From Candidatus Dadabacteria bacterium (GTDB taxonomy: Bacteria; J088): a stretch of DNA of 5,244 nt. The stretch spans positions 1-5,244 of the forward strand of contig RFIY01000079.1 of assembly GCA_003695505.1 (NCBI GenBank), given 5' to 3'. The notes under the pieces are model-generated. The model was given only the letters and a program-made list of their open reading frames with translations, made no database searches and was not told the origin of the DNA. The position numbers and the translations under genes were made by a program. Below are positions 1 through 5,244 of this stretch, piece after piece. The stretch's first letter is position 1; each line of letters opens with the position of its first letter.

Positions 1-464
1 AGGATCGTACGAATCGTTTCGCGAAACTGCGCCAGCATCCGTTCACGGATCGTGGCGTATTCAGGCTCCGACATCGCTTCGCGGACGAGGACCGGAAGCA
101 GGTCGCCGACGGCGAACATGGCGTCGAGGTAGTGTTCGAACAGCGCGCCGAGGCGCAGATACGCGTCCTGCGCGCTGGTCGGCGCCTGCCGAAAGCGCTC
201 GACCATCGTGGCCAGCGCATCGGTTTTTTCGACAAAGAGCCCGCGAAAGACCTCATCGCGGTTGGCGAAGTGGCGATAGAAGGTGCGTCGCGAGACGCCG
301 GAAGCGGACAGGATGTCCTCGACCGTGCAGCCGTGATAGCCACGCGTGGCAAAGGCCTGTTCGGCATGTTGCAGGATGCGTTGGCGCGCCTGACTGCCGC
401 GCGGCCGGCCGCGTTTGCGCGGCTGGCATGAAAGGACGGGTTCACGGCGATCGGCGTTGGGCAC
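1..464 (-). CDS. TetR/AcrR-family transcriptional regulator, 3' end missing
   Basis: The first 154 residues of a TetR-type repressor are visible; the ligand-binding remainder runs off the left edge (full members are usually about 190-220 residues). A basic segment, RKRGRPRGSQARQRI (about residues 17-30), leads into the three-helix DNA-binding domain. It contains AFATRGYHGCTVEDI, SGVSRRTFYRHF (recognition helix about 58-66) and NRDEVF, all hallmark TetR positions. The rest begins the helical ligand-binding domain. GTG at 464 is chosen because AAGGAG lies 4 nt upstream and no in-frame ATG gives the N-terminal helix: the nearby ATG around 487-485 is followed at once by a stop. The gene is divergent from the DUF1330-like gene, with a perfect palindrome between them, so auto-repression and control of that neighbour are likely. 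The ligand is unknown. Family assignment is secure; target and ligand are inference. Confidence 0.93.
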   Translation of the reverse strand, partial: MPNADRREPVLSCQPRKRGRPRGSQARQRILQHAEQAFATRGYHGCTVEDILSASGVSRRTFYRHFANRDEVFRGLFVEKTDALATMVERFRQAPTSAQDAYLRLGALFEHYLDAMFAVGDLLPVLVREAMSEPEYATIRERMLAQFRETIRTI

Positions 465-477
465 GATGCTCCTTTTA

Positions 478-486
478 TGCTACATT
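478..486 (+). promoter_or_regulatory. Candidate extended -10 for the DUF1330-like gene
   Basis: TGCTACATT fits an extended -10 (TG, one base, then a hexamer with T, A, A and T at the conserved positions). It would start transcription near 493 and give a leader of about 67 nt before 560. No good -35 is seen. A second AT-rich possibility is TAATAT at 498-503. The element lies wholly inside the palindrome, so a bound repressor would block it. Prediction only. Confidence 0.3.
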
Positions 487-495
487 AGTGTAGCA
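487..495 (-). promoter_or_regulatory. Candidate extended -10 for the tetR-like gene
   Basis: On the minus strand the other palindrome arm reads TGCTACACT, again an extended -10-like string. Transcription would start near 480, just upstream of the AAGGAG at 474-469 and the GTG at 464. The palindrome therefore supplies a possible -10 in each direction. No convincing -35 is visible, so this is a weak prediction. Confidence 0.3.
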
Positions 496-548
496 ATTAA
501 TATGGCAGATTCACGCGCCGATGTCGAGTCCGGCGCCTGACACGCAAC

Positions 549-555
549 AGGAGGT
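549..555 (+). promoter_or_regulatory. Shine-Dalgarno site that sets the start at 560
   Basis: AGGAGGT is a near-ideal anti-16S match ending 4 nt before GTG at 560. The in-frame ATG at 521 has no purine-rich site in front of it. The downstream GTG is therefore the better start, and the 13 codons between are probably leader. Confidence 0.75.
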
Positions 556-559
556 CAAC

Positions 560-1246
560 GTGGCCATCGATCGAAGCGCGTTTGTGCGTCTGGCGCGGCG
601 CCCCACGTTCACACCGACCGATTGTCCGAATTTCATCCGCTATCGTGACGAGCGCTGGTATCACTGGTACGCGAGAGTCATTGCGCCATTGCTCGCGGTG
701 ACCGGCGGTGGGCCGATGTTTGTCGGCGCGCCAATCGAGGTCTTGTCGGGCGACTACCCGTTCGAGACCTGGATGGTCGTGCGCTATCCGACCCATCGCA
801 GGATGCTTGCGATGATTGTGAATCCGTACTACACGTTCGTCTGTAATCCCTTACGAGAACGGGGCACGGCCGTACTTGAGCTCGCCTTTACCGAACCGCA
901 GCACGCCGACAAAGAGCTGGCCAGGCAGCGCGAGGTGCTGGGTCTGCATCTTGCACCGGCCGAGCAAGACCCGGTTCCTGAGCTCAGCCGACTCGCCGGC
1001 GCGCGTGGGTTGCGCGTCGTCTACGCCAGCCGCTCACGCTATGATTTCGATTTCATCACGCGCCCACGGCCCGTTGATCCATCGCCACTGACCTGGCCGG
1101 TGACCGTTGCGCTGGCCGGGCCGACAGAGGAACTACGCGCGTTTGTCGCGGATCCAGAGGTCTCCGCGATCTTGCGGGCGCAGAAGCGTGCCGCCGCGGT
1201 GCGGTACCGCCGCAAGGGGACGAAAGAGATGCTTGGCCTGTCTTGA
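560..1246 (+). CDS. Protein with two tandem DUF1330-like (dimeric alpha/beta-barrel) modules
   Basis: A 228-residue protein is read from GTG 560; an ATG at 521 would add 13 residues but has no ribosome binding site. The first module (about 48-112) has the DUF1330/dimeric alpha-beta-barrel pattern: a Gly-rich turn with a strand (TGGGPMFVGAPIEVLSGDYP), a central strand (WMVVRYPT), a helix ending in NPYY and a following LRERGTA. A second copy (about 145-217) seems to repeat this order: LAGARGLRVVYAS, the strand PVTVALAGPT, a helix ending in DPE, then RAQKRAAAVRYR. No signal peptide or membrane segment is seen, so it is probably cytoplasmic. Known relatives are mostly uncharacterised, and no catalytic residue can be named. 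It is divergent from the TetR-like gene across a palindrome and likely under its control, and ends 3 bp from the convergent PPOX gene. The first domain call is fairly good, the duplication moderate and the function unknown. Confidence 0.82.
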   Translation: MAIDRSAFVRLARRPTFTPTDCPNFIRYRDERWYHWYARVIAPLLAVTGGGPMFVGAPIEVLSGDYPFETWMVVRYPTHRRMLAMIVNPYYTFVCNPLRERGTAVLELAFTEPQHADKELARQREVLGLHLAPAEQDPVPELSRLAGARGLRVVYASRSRYDFDFITRPRPVDPSPLTWPVTVALAGPTEELRAFVADPEVSAILRAQKRAAAVRYRRKGTKEMLGLS

Positions 1247-1249
1247 ATA

Positions 1250-1648
1250 TCAGTCCCGGGCGAGTTCCGGTTCGATTTCCAGCCAGACGTGATCACTGCC
1301 GGGACGAAGCCGGCCGAGCAGCTCGAGGATCCAGTACTGCCAGCCGTATTTGCGCCGGAAAGCCTGCCGTGCGACCGATGCTTCGCTGCGTTCGAGCAGG
1401 CGTGTCATCCGGCCGCTTACCACGGGGCCGAATGTGCGCTTGCCGGAAACATTGCAGGGTTGCATCTCGCAGGCTGGATTGTTGCGCAGGCGCCGTACTT
1501 TCCAGGTGTCTCGGTTGGTCCAGATGTAGATCTTGCCCTCGTCGCAGGCAACCCAGACCGGGGTGGATTTGCGTTCACTATTCTTGCGAAACGTCGTGAA
1601 TGCAATGTACGTCGCATCACAGATCTGCTGTACATCCGAACGGCTCAT
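1250..1648 (-). CDS. PPOX-class (F420/FMN-dependent) oxidoreductase-like protein
   Basis: A 132-residue single-domain split-barrel protein of the pyridoxamine-5'-phosphate-oxidase-like superfamily. It is closest in pattern to the small PPOX-class F420-dependent group typified by Rv2061. The visible signature is YIAFTTFRKN (14-23), STPVWVACDEGKIYIWT (28-44), WKVRRLRNNP (49-58), MQPCNVSGK (62-70) and a C-terminal KYGWQYW...VWLEIEPE. The KVRRLRNNP and PCN.SGK segments are where this family contacts the cofactor phosphate. ATG at 1648 is chosen because AGGAG (1661-1657) lies 8 nt upstream and homology begins here; the frame stays open further upstream but that stretch does not look like protein. 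It is divergent from the 1730 gene and convergent with the DUF1330-like gene. Relatives use F420, FMN or haem, and cofactor and substrate cannot be decided here. Confidence 0.88.
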   Translation of the reverse strand: MSRSDVQQICDATYIAFTTFRKNSERKSTPVWVACDEGKIYIWTNRDTWKVRRLRNNPACEMQPCNVSGKRTFGPVVSGRMTRLLERSEASVARQAFRRKYGWQYWILELLGRLRPGSDHVWLEIEPELARD

Positions 1649-1670
1649 CGGTGTTGCTCCTGTCGGCAGG

Positions 1671-1690
1671 CATCGTGTCGTAGCATGATG
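1671..1690. repeat. Imperfect inverted repeat in a divergent intergenic region
   Basis: CATCGTG and CATGATG flank a 6-bp spacer and are inverted repeats with one mismatch. They lie in the 81-bp gap between the divergent PPOX-like gene (start 1648) and the 120-residue gene (start 1730). It could be an operator or part of a promoter, or chance. The inner GTAGCAT resembles an arm of the 478-495 palindrome but is too short to mean much. No clear -35/-10 pair was found in this gap. Confidence 0.25.
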
Positions 1691-1729
1691 ATAGCGCGCA
1701 AATGGCCGCAGCCGCGAATGGAGAAGACC

Positions 1730-2092
1730 ATGGGCTCGATGGATGATCTGCAACGATGGACGGCACCGTGGGACCGCAAAGAGGGGCTTCGTCCCGGCGA
1801 TGAGGTGCTGGTACTGGAGTCGGAACCAGAGCCATGGATGTTGCAGGCCACGGAGGTCCGGGAGGGACTGGCGCTCGACCGCCTGCAACCGCCGCAGCCC
1901 GGCTGGGTGCGGGTTGCCGATGTGCCCGACCACCTGCTGCGACTGCTGGCTGAACAGGTCTATCTCGACTGTGACGCCGCGGTCGGCTGTTGCGGCGCGC
2001 TGGCCAATCCGATTGTCGTCGACGAGGCTGTCGCCCAGTTGCACCGCACCGTCGGCATCTGGCGGGTCGCCGGGACTCCGGTCAGCGTGTAA
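1730..2092 (+). CDS. Hypothetical protein, 120 residues
   Basis: No family was recognised. ATG at 1730 is chosen because GGAG (1720-1723) lies 6 nt upstream; in-frame ATGs at 1718 and 1739 are alternatives. The protein is acidic and Leu/Val-rich, with no signal peptide or membrane span. The N-terminal half contains GLRPGDEVLVLES, a turn-plus-strand pattern common in small beta-barrels. The C-terminal half has VYLDCDAAVGCCGALANP with three closely spaced cysteines (C..........CC type), then a helix (VDEAVAQLHRTVG). GC-rich third positions and a plausible amino-acid mix favour this frame over the antisense one. It is divergent from the PPOX-like gene, and its last 11 bp overlap the end of the convergent MpaB-like gene. 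It is likely a real gene, but its role is unknown. Confidence 0.68.
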   Translation: MGSMDDLQRWTAPWDRKEGLRPGDEVLVLESEPEPWMLQATEVREGLALDRLQPPQPGWVRVADVPDHLLRLLAEQVYLDCDAAVGCCGALANPIVVDEAVAQLHRTVGIWRVAGTPVSV

Positions 2093-3341
2093 AGGTCTCG
2101 ACGGCGGTGTACTGCGCCTTGCGTTCGCCGAGCCTCTGGCGTAACCAGCGTTCATTGGCGCGGACCGACTGCCGGTCAAGCCAGCGATCAAGCAGGGGAA
2201 CGACGCGACGCATGCTTTCCCGGGCCAGAACGAACGGCGTCTGCGCCAACGGCAGCAGTGGGGTCAGGCCCGCTGGCGGCAATTCGAACTGCCGCTGTGT
2301 GGCCGGTGGAATGAACAGCCCGACGTAGCCACGTTGCAGCAAATATTCAAACCATTTCCGGGCTCGTTCCGGTAGCGGCTCTTCGCCCTTTGGCGCGTAG
2401 CTTTTGACGTAAGACTGGACCAGCCATTTGCCGTCGTCGCCGGAGCCATTGATGCTCTTGATCTCTGATGCGAGCATCAGCCGGGCCGCGTCCTCGATCG
2501 ATTCCGGATACCAGCGCGGCTGCACACCCATGACATGGCCGACGTAGCGCCAGAAATGCATCGTCGCCAGAATGTCGTCACGGGTGTTGATGTGGCCGAG
2601 CAGTCGCAGCATGTAACCAGGAATGAAGCTGCCGCCCATCAGGGTCAGCAGCGCATCGCCCTGGCTGATCGGTACGCCCCAGGCGTCGAGATCCCAGTCG
2701 GGGTGATCGAGCAGGCGGCGACGGACGAATACATGCATCATGCGCACGCGCAGCGCGGTGCGAATGCCGATGCCGCCGCGATCCAGGCCACCTGGCTGTG
2801 ACACGTCGTGCCAGAACTGCGCGGTTTCAAGAAAGCGACTGTTCGTGTTCTTTCCGGCATACGCCCCCGTGAATACGAGCGGCTTGGCAACCGAGTTTTC
2901 GCGGTAACCGTGCAGCGTAATCGCACCGGCGTTGCTGTAGAGATGAGAGCGCCAGTTGCGAAACACTTTTGCGCCGCGCTCGACGAGCCGGCGGTCGACC
3001 CAGTCCGGGTCGCGTTCGACCTCGTCGAACAGGCGCAGCAGGGACTCTGGCGCGTTGGCAACGCTGTTTACACCCTGTTCGAGCGCGGTGTCGAGCATGG
3101 CGCGGCCAGCCTGCTGGCCCTGGGTCATATAGACTTCGTCAATGAAGGCCTCGGCAACGGGATCGGCATCGTAGTACGTCGAGGCCCAGGTGCGCACGGT
3201 AGCGTCGGGTAGCCACGGATCGCAGCGGAACAGTATCCGCACGAGACGCGCGCGCTTCTGCGCCCACGGTTTGTCGCGATTCTCCCAGTAACGGAATTCA
3301 GTCGGAATACGCATCATTGGCCAGGGAGCGGCAGCGTCCAT
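2082..3341 (-). CDS. MpaB/Lcp-type oxygenase (DUF2236 family)
   Basis: A complete 419-residue protein with the MpaB/latex-clearing-protein catalytic domain over about residues 95-340. Signature stretches are an internal Gly/Ala-rich SNAGAITLHGY and GAYAGKNTNSRFLETAQF (159-176), VRMMHVFVRRRL (199-210), WGVPISQGDALLTLMGGSF (221-239), and FWRYVGHVMGV (263-272) near the domain end. H203 in the VRMMHVFVR motif is the likely counterpart of the haem-ligating histidine of Lcp (inferred by pattern, not alignment). Characterised relatives are the haem-b rubber oxygenase Lcp and the fungal MpaB, which cleaves a prenyl side chain oxidatively, so an oxygenase acting on a hydrophobic or isoprenoid-like substrate is plausible. 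No signal peptide is visible. Start 3341 has GGAG (3351-3348) 6 nt upstream. It is the last gene of an apparent three-gene operon, 53 bp after the lipoprotein gene. Its stop overlaps the convergent 1730-2092 gene by 11 bp. Confidence 0.9.
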   Translation of the reverse strand: MDAAAPWPMMRIPTEFRYWENRDKPWAQKRARLVRILFRCDPWLPDATVRTWASTYYDADPVAEAFIDEVYMTQGQQAGRAMLDTALEQGVNSVANAPESLLRLFDEVERDPDWVDRRLVERGAKVFRNWRSHLYSNAGAITLHGYRENSVAKPLVFTGAYAGKNTNSRFLETAQFWHDVSQPGGLDRGGIGIRTALRVRMMHVFVRRRLLDHPDWDLDAWGVPISQGDALLTLMGGSFIPGYMLRLLGHINTRDDILATMHFWRYVGHVMGVQPRWYPESIEDAARLMLASEIKSINGSGDDGKWLVQSYVKSYAPKGEEPLPERARKWFEYLLQRGYVGLFIPPATQRQFELPPAGLTPLLPLAQTPFVLARESMRRVVPLLDRWLDRQSVRANERWLRQRLGERKAQYTAVETFTR

Positions 3342-3380
3342 CAGGGACTCCGTTCGAAACAGTCAGTCTTGACGGTTATT

Positions 3381-3393
3381 GTCGCGCGGCGAC
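3381..3393 (-). repeat. Small hairpin in the lipoprotein-to-oxygenase gap
   Basis: GTCGC-GCG-GCGAC is a perfect 5-bp stem with a 3-base loop, beginning 1 base after the stop of the upstream gene (3397-3395) on the minus strand. No T-run follows, so it is not a standard intrinsic terminator. It could slow decay or trim readthrough between the two operon genes, or be chance in GC-rich DNA. The rest of the 53-bp gap shows only the GGAG ribosome binding site. Confidence 0.3.
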
Positions 3394-3394
3394 G

Positions 3395-4723
3395 TTACTC
3401 TGTCAAACCATTGTTCCGGCGGTCCGGTCGCAGCAGTCCATAGCCAAATGCGCGGTCACCCGTACTTTCGGTCCAGACCAGATCGAAGGCCTCGCTCGAA
3501 CAGCCACTGGCGGGCAACGCAAAGGCATCTGCGGGGCGAGCTTCGCAATTTGTATCCGATGCCCATGCGAATGCGGTTGCGGCGGTCCCGGATGTCGTGA
3601 ACTCGATTGCCGTACAAGCGGGCCTTCCGTTGGCCGATTCACTGACGCGGGTCGGCCAACCGGGCACCGTGCGTGCGATCGTGGTCTGGTGCGTGGCCGC
3701 CAGAACGGCCGTCACAGCGCCCAGCGCGTCGAACCAGGTCACCGTCGTGGTCTCGGCGGTACCATCCAGATCAAAGTCGGCCTCGATGATGGCCCGGTCG
3801 GGCGACGTTTCGTATTGCCAGGACAGCAATGCTGCGTTGGCGCCTGTGGCATCACGAATCTGGGCGCTCCGGGGGCGACCGCTTCCGTCGTTACTAAAGG
3901 TGACGACCTGGCGCAGGGCGCTGCGACCATCCGTCTCGCGGATCGTTTCGATTGCGCCGGCCGGGCTGCGGTCGGCGGCGATACGTGTGTCGATCAGGCC
4001 GTCGGCGGCATGGCCATCGAGGCCATCGATCCAGAGATCATACGCCTCCGCACGGGTCGCGACGACAACGACGGCCGTCAGTGCGAGGTCGGCGTCGATC
4101 GCGGGGACGAGGCAACGCGAATCGAGCAGGGCGCTCGCCTGCGATACGGTCTGCGGTGCCTCGTCCGGCAATGTGGGCGCGAACGTGCCAAACGACGACA
4201 AAGCCACGGTCATGGCGGTCCCCGTGACGCTTGCCGGCGTCAGGGTGTCGATCCCTCCAGGCAATACCAGCGTGACGGTGGCGTCGTTGAGCTGCCGTGT
4301 GTCGAGTTGCCCGAAAGCGGGTCCCCTCCGGAATGGTAACGTCAGCCAGGCCGGTCCCGCCAGTAGTGCCTCCTGGCGCGACAACGGATTTTCGACGTGC
4401 GCTTCGACAAATGCCCCCACATCCGTGACGCCAAACGGACGAAGGTCCGCGCGATCGCGCGGGGCGACCCATGCGAGCAGTGTCGGGGCCGCCGGAAGAA
4501 GTGTCTCCGGCGATGCCGTCAGGCGTGTGCCATAGGCCGGATCAGCCGGGTCGTCGATGATGACGGCAGGTTGTGCCTCATTCGTCCAGCGCGCAACGAA
4601 CGCGCCGGCTTCGCGCAGCTCGGCCATACGGTCGGCCACGATCTGTTCATCGATGCCGGTGGTCGGTGCCCCGAAACAACCGACGCAGGCGCACGCAGCC
4701 AACAGCGCGACCGCTCGCCTCAT
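3395..4723 (-). CDS. Exported probable lipoprotein of unknown function
   Basis: A 442-residue protein; no named family recognised. The N-terminus MRRAVALLAACACVGCFG is a short basic-plus-hydrophobic signal peptide with cysteines at 11, 13 and 16. LAAC (8-11) is a textbook lipobox but leaves a very short signal, while CVGC (13-16) gives a more usual length, so lipidation is likely but the site is uncertain. The mature part is rich in Ala, Thr, Asp and Val, with alternating strand-like segments and no membrane span. At 316-321, DFDLDG is an Asp-rich calcium-loop-like motif inside a beta-rich stretch (about 270-345) that loosely recalls YD/RHS-like secreted proteins. Four later cysteines (204, 370, 393, 408) could form disulfides in the periplasm. 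The start overlaps the stop of the upstream FAD oxidase as ATGA (4723-4720). With no strong Shine-Dalgarno present, it is probably translated by coupling. Export and operon membership are well supported; function is unknown. Confidence 0.8.
   Translation of the reverse strand: MRRAVALLAACACVGCFGAPTTGIDEQIVADRMAELREAGAFVARWTNEAQPAVIIDDPADPAYGTRLTASPETLLPAAPTLLAWVAPRDRADLRPFGVTDVGAFVEAHVENPLSRQEALLAGPAWLTLPFRRGPAFGQLDTRQLNDATVTLVLPGGIDTLTPASVTGTAMTVALSSFGTFAPTLPDEAPQTVSQASALLDSRCLVPAIDADLALTAVVVVATRAEAYDLWIDGLDGHAADGLIDTRIAADRSPAGAIETIRETDGRSALRQVVTFSNDGSGRPRSAQIRDATGANAALLSWQYETSPDRAIIEADFDLDGTAETTTVTWFDALGAVTAVLAATHQTTIARTVPGWPTRVSESANGRPACTAIEFTTSGTAATAFAWASDTNCEARPADAFALPASGCSSEAFDLVWTESTGDRAFGYGLLRPDRRNNGLTE
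4720..4723 (-). other. ATGA stop/start overlap between FAD oxidase and lipoprotein genes
   Basis: On the minus strand ATGA contains both the lipoprotein start codon (4723-4721) and the TGA stop of the upstream gene (4722-4720). Bases before it contain no strong Shine-Dalgarno, so ribosome re-initiation is likely. This is good evidence that the two genes share one transcript. Confidence 0.85.
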
Positions 4724-5244
4724 GGGCAGACGCCGGGGTTCATGATCCCACCGGGGTCACAGCTCGCCTTGATCGCGCGCAGCGCCGCGATCGCCCCCTC
4801 GGGCAGTTCCCGCTGGCCCCATTCGCGGTGGTCCCGCCCCATCGCGTGGTGGTGGCTGGCGGTGCCGCCTCCCTGAAACACGGCTTCCTGGGCGGCGCGT
4901 TTGAGCGTCCACCACTGGTCAATCAGGTCGCCATGCCGCCCGGTGCCGTAGAACGAGAAGTAGAGCGCGACGCCATCGGGGTATGCATGGGTTGAACGGC
5001 ACAGCACCGCGCCACCCCCGCAGACCTCGTTGAGTGCATCGAGGACCGTGCTGCGAACTTCCTGATAGAAGTCTGCGGCACGGTGCCACGGAATCGCCGT
5101 TTCGAAGGTATCGGCAATGACGGCATGGTCGATCAACACATCACGAAGATACGGTTGCCGGAAGAATGCCTGTTTCCATTCCGCCGCGCCTTCGCCGCCG
5201 GCGGCGGTTTTCGCTTTCTGTTTGCCGCCCATTGCCGTCAACAG
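4720..5244 (-). CDS. Alkyl-DHAP-synthase-like FAD-linked oxidase, C-terminal part
   Basis: The last 174 residues of a flavoprotein of the vanillyl-alcohol-oxidase/FAD-linked-oxidase C-terminal family are present; the frame stays open to the right edge. Full members are around 500-600 residues, so the FAD-binding N-terminal domain lies outside. Matches to the alkyldihydroxyacetonephosphate synthase (AGPS) group are FFRQPYLRDVLIDHAVIADTF with ETA, STHAYPDGVALYFSFYG, QWWTLKRAAQEAV, GGTASHHHAMGRDHREW with the three consecutive histidines (4854-4846), and the tail AIKASCDPGGIMNPGV. In AGPS the HHH motif is part of the active site that swaps an acyl for an alkyl group in ether-lipid synthesis. Many bacterial homologues with this motif have no proven ether-lipid role, so the reaction is not certain. 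It is the first visible gene of the operon, coupled to the lipoprotein gene by ATGA. A TTG at 5241 or ATG further in is not taken as the start because homology continues upstream. Confidence 0.92.
   Translation of the reverse strand: MLTAMGGKQKAKTAAGGEGAAEWKQAFFRQPYLRDVLIDHAVIADTFETAIPWHRAADFYQEVRSTVLDALNEVCGGGAVLCRSTHAYPDGVALYFSFYGTGRHGDLIDQWWTLKRAAQEAVFQGGGTASHHHAMGRDHREWGQRELPEGAIAALRAIKASCDPGGIMNPGVCP

Larger units (their letters stand above)
478..495. promoter_or_regulatory. Palindromic operator, probable TetR binding site
   Basis: TGCTACA-TTAG-TGTAGCA is a perfect 7-bp inverted repeat with a 4-bp spacer, in the 95-bp gap between the tetR-like start (464) and the likely start at 560. 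An 18-bp palindrome is the expected size for a TetR dimer site. It lies 14 bp from the regulator's start codon. The local DNA is AT-rich compared with its surroundings, as expected of a promoter. That it is the cognate operator is inference from position and symmetry. Confidence 0.75.

Noticed and set aside
132-431. Plus-strand 99-residue frame at the left end
   Set aside because: It is antisense to the TetR helix-turn-helix coding region, which has unmistakable family motifs.
1649-2191. N-terminal extension of the PPOX frame up to 2191 on the minus strand
   Set aside because: Homology starts at 1648 with a good ribosome binding site. The upstream translation is His/Arg/Pro-rich, domain-free and antisense to the 1730-2092 gene.
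2535-3212. Plus-strand frames of 88 and 134 residues inside the MpaB-like gene
   Set aside because: Both are antisense shadows of a well-recognised oxygenase domain, with no ribosome binding site or domain evidence.
3369-3400. TTGACG on the plus strand as a -35 box
   Set aside because: There is no convincing -10 at the right distance and no plus-strand gene downstream.
3317-4535. Long plus-strand open frames (340 residues at 3317-4339 and 312 residues at 3597-4535) antisense to the lipoprotein gene
   Set aside because: They are Arg/Gly/Ser/Cys-rich shadow translations with no domain pattern. The minus frame has a signal peptide, GC-rich third positions and an ATGA link to a certain gene.
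5239-5241. TTG at 5241 as the start of the FAD oxidase gene
   Set aside because: The frame stays open to the edge and only the C-terminal domain of the family is present, so the gene continues beyond the window.
1-5244. Mobile elements, CRISPR, tRNA/rRNA, direct repeats
   Set aside because: I looked for transposase motifs, regularly spaced repeats, tRNA-like cloverleaf ends and long direct repeats and saw none.

Overview
The window is densely coding, GC-rich DNA that looks bacterial. GC is visibly high at third codon positions, and the noncoding gaps are only about 3 to 95 bp. The mix of families (TetR regulator, DUF1330-like protein, F420/FMN-type PPOX protein, alkyl-DHAP-synthase-like FAD oxidase, MpaB/Lcp-type oxygenase) and a probable lipoprotein signal fit an environmental GC-rich Gram-negative such as a Nevskiales/Salinisphaerales-like gammaproteobacterium. 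An actinobacterial or myxobacterial origin cannot be excluded from sequence alone. No RNA gene, insertion sequence, CRISPR array or phage feature was seen.

Left part (1-1246): a 5'-complete but 3'-truncated TetR-family repressor gene reads leftward off the window edge. It is divergent from a rightward gene for a 228-residue protein that appears to carry two tandem DUF1330-like (dimeric alpha/beta-barrel) modules. The short space between them holds a perfect 7-4-7 palindrome that overlaps candidate extended -10 elements on both strands. This is the classic layout of a TetR repressor controlling itself and its divergent neighbour.

Middle (1250-2092): a small PPOX-class flavin/F420-type oxidoreductase-like gene on the minus strand lies tail to tail with the DUF1330-like gene, 3 bp apart. 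It is divergent from a 120-residue plus-strand protein of unknown function.

Right part (2082-5244): three minus-strand genes form one apparent operon, transcribed right to left. In order they are the C-terminal part of an alkyl-dihydroxyacetonephosphate-synthase-like FAD oxidase (5' end outside the window), an unrecognised 442-residue exported probable lipoprotein coupled to it by an ATGA stop/start overlap, and an MpaB/Lcp-type (DUF2236) oxygenase 53 bp downstream. The last gene overlaps the 120-residue gene tail to tail by 11 bp. The operon pairs a flavin oxidase, an envelope protein and a probable haem oxygenase. This suggests an oxidative pathway acting on a hydrophobic substrate near the cell envelope, but the substrate cannot be read from the sequence. 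The most novel candidates are this gene trio with its orphan lipoprotein, and the duplicated DUF1330-like protein under its own TetR operator.
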